Below are positions 7,024 to 8,190 of a DNA stretch of 8,190 bases, in pieces. Source of the DNA: Deltaproteobacteria bacterium (GTDB taxonomy: Bacteria > Desulfobacterota > Deferrisomatia > Deferrisomatales > Deferrisomataceae); contig JAADGT010000107.1 of assembly GCA_013152215.1 (NCBI GenBank), positions 1 to 8,190 on the forward strand, given 5' to 3'. The position numbers were made by a program, and so were the translations under genes. Within the stretch, counting starts at the first letter, position 1. The number at the start of each line of letters is the position of its first letter. The notes beneath the pieces are model-generated. The model worked only from the letters and a program-made list of their open reading frames with translations, was not told where the DNA came from and did not search any database.

Positions 7024-8187
7024 TCAGATCCCCGCCGCCCGGCGCAGCTCGTCCGCCTTGTCCGTGCGCTCCCACGTGAACTCAGGCTCGTTGCGGCCGA
7101 AGTGGCCGTAGGCCGCCGTCTTCTTGTAGATCGGCCGCAGCAGGTCCAGGTGCTCGATGATCTGCTTCGGCTTCAACGGAAACACCTCCCGCACCAGCCG
7201 CGCGATCCGGTCCGGCTCCACCTTCCACGTCCCAAACGTGTCCACCATGATCGACACCGGCTCCGCCACCCCGATCGCATACGAGATCTGCACCTCGCAC
7301 TTGTCCGCCAGCCCCGCCGCCACCACGTTCTTCGCAATGTAGCGCGCCATGTACGATGCCGACCGGTCCACCTTCGACGGGTCCTTCCCCGAAAACGCCC
7401 CGCCCCCGTGGCTCCCCTGCCCCCCGTACGTGTCCACGATGATCTTCCGACCCGTCAGCCCGCAGTCCCCCATCGGCCCCCCGATCACGAACCGGCCCGT
7501 CGGGTTGATGTAGTAGCGCGTGTTCTGCGTCAGCAGGTGCTCCGGAATCACCGGCTTCACCACCTCCTCCAACACCGCCTCCCTCACCTGCGCCTGCGTC
7601 ACCTCCGGCGAGTGCTGCGTGCTCACCACGATCGCGTCCACGCTCACCGGCTTCGAGTCCACGTACCGAATCGTCACCTGGCTCTTCCCGTCCGGCCGCA
7701 AAAAGTCCACCACCCCCTTCTTCCGCACCTCCGATAGCCGCCGCGTCAGCCGGTGCGCGAACACGATCGGCATCGGCATCAGCTCCTGGGTCTCGTTCGT
7801 CGCATACCCGAACATCAGCCCCTGGTCCCCCGCACCCTGCTCCCGGTCCTCCTTCTCGTCCACCCCCATCGCGATGTCCGGGCTCTGCTTGTCGATCGAC
7901 GTCAGCACCGCGCAGGTCTCCCAGTCGAACCCCAACGCCGGATCCGTGTACCCGATCTCCTTGATCGTCCGGCGCACGATGTCCGGCATGTGCGCGTACG
8001 CCTCGGTGGTGATCTCGCCCGCGATGATCGCCATCCCCGTGGTCACCAGCGTCTCGCACGCCACCCGGCTGCGCGGATCCTCCGCGATCAGCGCGTCCAG
8101 CACCGCGTCGGAGATCTGGTCCGCCACCTTGTCCGGGTGGCCCTCGGTCACGCTCTCGGATGTGAACAGATAATCGGTCATGCCCAT
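7024..8187 (-). CDS. metK: S-adenosylmethionine synthetase (methionine adenosyltransferase)
   Basis: MetK makes S-adenosylmethionine, phosphate and pyrophosphate from methionine and ATP in the cytoplasm. The 387-residue translation is full length for the family. It carries GHPDK (16-20), the first family signature GAGDQGLMFGY (118-128) and the second, the P-loop-like GGGAFSGKDPSKVDRSA (261-277) with K268. The start is uncertain: ATG 8187 gives MGMTDYLF and ATG 8181 gives MTDYLFTS, both usual beginnings. The window ends three bases upstream, so no ribosome site can be seen, and a further upstream start cannot be excluded. Alanine and valine codons are strongly G-ending (GCG, GTG), as in ahcY, unlike the other genes here. 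Metabolically it pairs with ahcY downstream. Confidence 0.97.
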   Translation of the reverse strand: MGMTDYLFTSESVTEGHPDKVADQISDAVLDALIAEDPRSRVACETLVTTGMAIIAGEITTEAYAHMPDIVRRTIKEIGYTDPALGFDWETCAVLTSIDKQSPDIAMGVDEKEDREQGAGDQGLMFGYATNETQELMPMPIVFAHRLTRRLSEVRKKGVVDFLRPDGKSQVTIRYVDSKPVSVDAIVVSTQHSPEVTQAQVREAVLEEVVKPVIPEHLLTQNTRYYINPTGRFVIGGPMGDCGLTGRKIIVDTYGGQGSHGGGAFSGKDPSKVDRSASYMARYIAKNVVAAGLADKCEVQISYAIGVAEPVSIMVDTFGTWKVEPDRIARLVREVFPLKPKQIIEHLDLLRPIYKKTAAYGHFGRNEPEFTWERTDKADELRRAAGI

Positions 8188-8190
8188 GGG

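Overview
This window is GC-rich bacterial DNA with tightly packed housekeeping and catabolic genes. Base composition, the strong AGGAG-type ribosome sites and the enzyme types (E. coli-type NADP isocitrate dehydrogenase, a compact archaeal/thermophile-like adenosylhomocysteinase, a standard MetK) suggest a free-living, high-GC Gram-negative bacterium. A lineage in the former Deltaproteobacteria (Desulfobacterota) is my best guess, but this is weak inference. There are no tRNA or rRNA genes, no CRISPR array, and no transposase or phage genes.

Layout. The left part (121-2522) is a rightward pair: a class I/II PLP-dependent aminotransferase followed 23 bp later by an acyl-CoA dehydrogenase. Everything else runs leftward. 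In transcription order these are metK (8187-7024, cut close to its start by the window edge), ahcY (6912-5664), icd (5649-4390), a PhzF-family isomerase (4102-3209) and an alpha/beta hydrolase (3212-2559) that overlaps the phzF-like stop codon by 4 bp. The two transcription directions converge at about 2523-2558.

Function. MetK makes S-adenosylmethionine, and AhcY removes the S-adenosylhomocysteine left after methylation, so the two form the two ends of the activated-methyl cycle. Isocitrate dehydrogenase sits 14 bp behind ahcY and is probably co-transcribed. The aminotransferase/acyl-CoA dehydrogenase pair fits amino-acid or 2-oxoacid-derived acyl-CoA catabolism, but the substrates cannot be read from sequence.

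Two things stand out. (1) ahcY carries a reading-frame break 28 codons before its natural stop. The missing tail is intact in the next frame, and the break fuses the ahcY frame to icd as one 840-codon frame. (2) The intergenic gaps hold short-period degenerate arrays. There are three arrays of an exact 8-bp period (37-100, 4117-4172, 6937-7023), two of them folded back as inverted arms. There is also one 151-bp element (4229-4379) with perfect 19-bp inverted ends and nested inverted arrays of 7-bp period. These arrays are the best candidates in the window for an undescribed repeat family. The protein-coding genes belong to known families.
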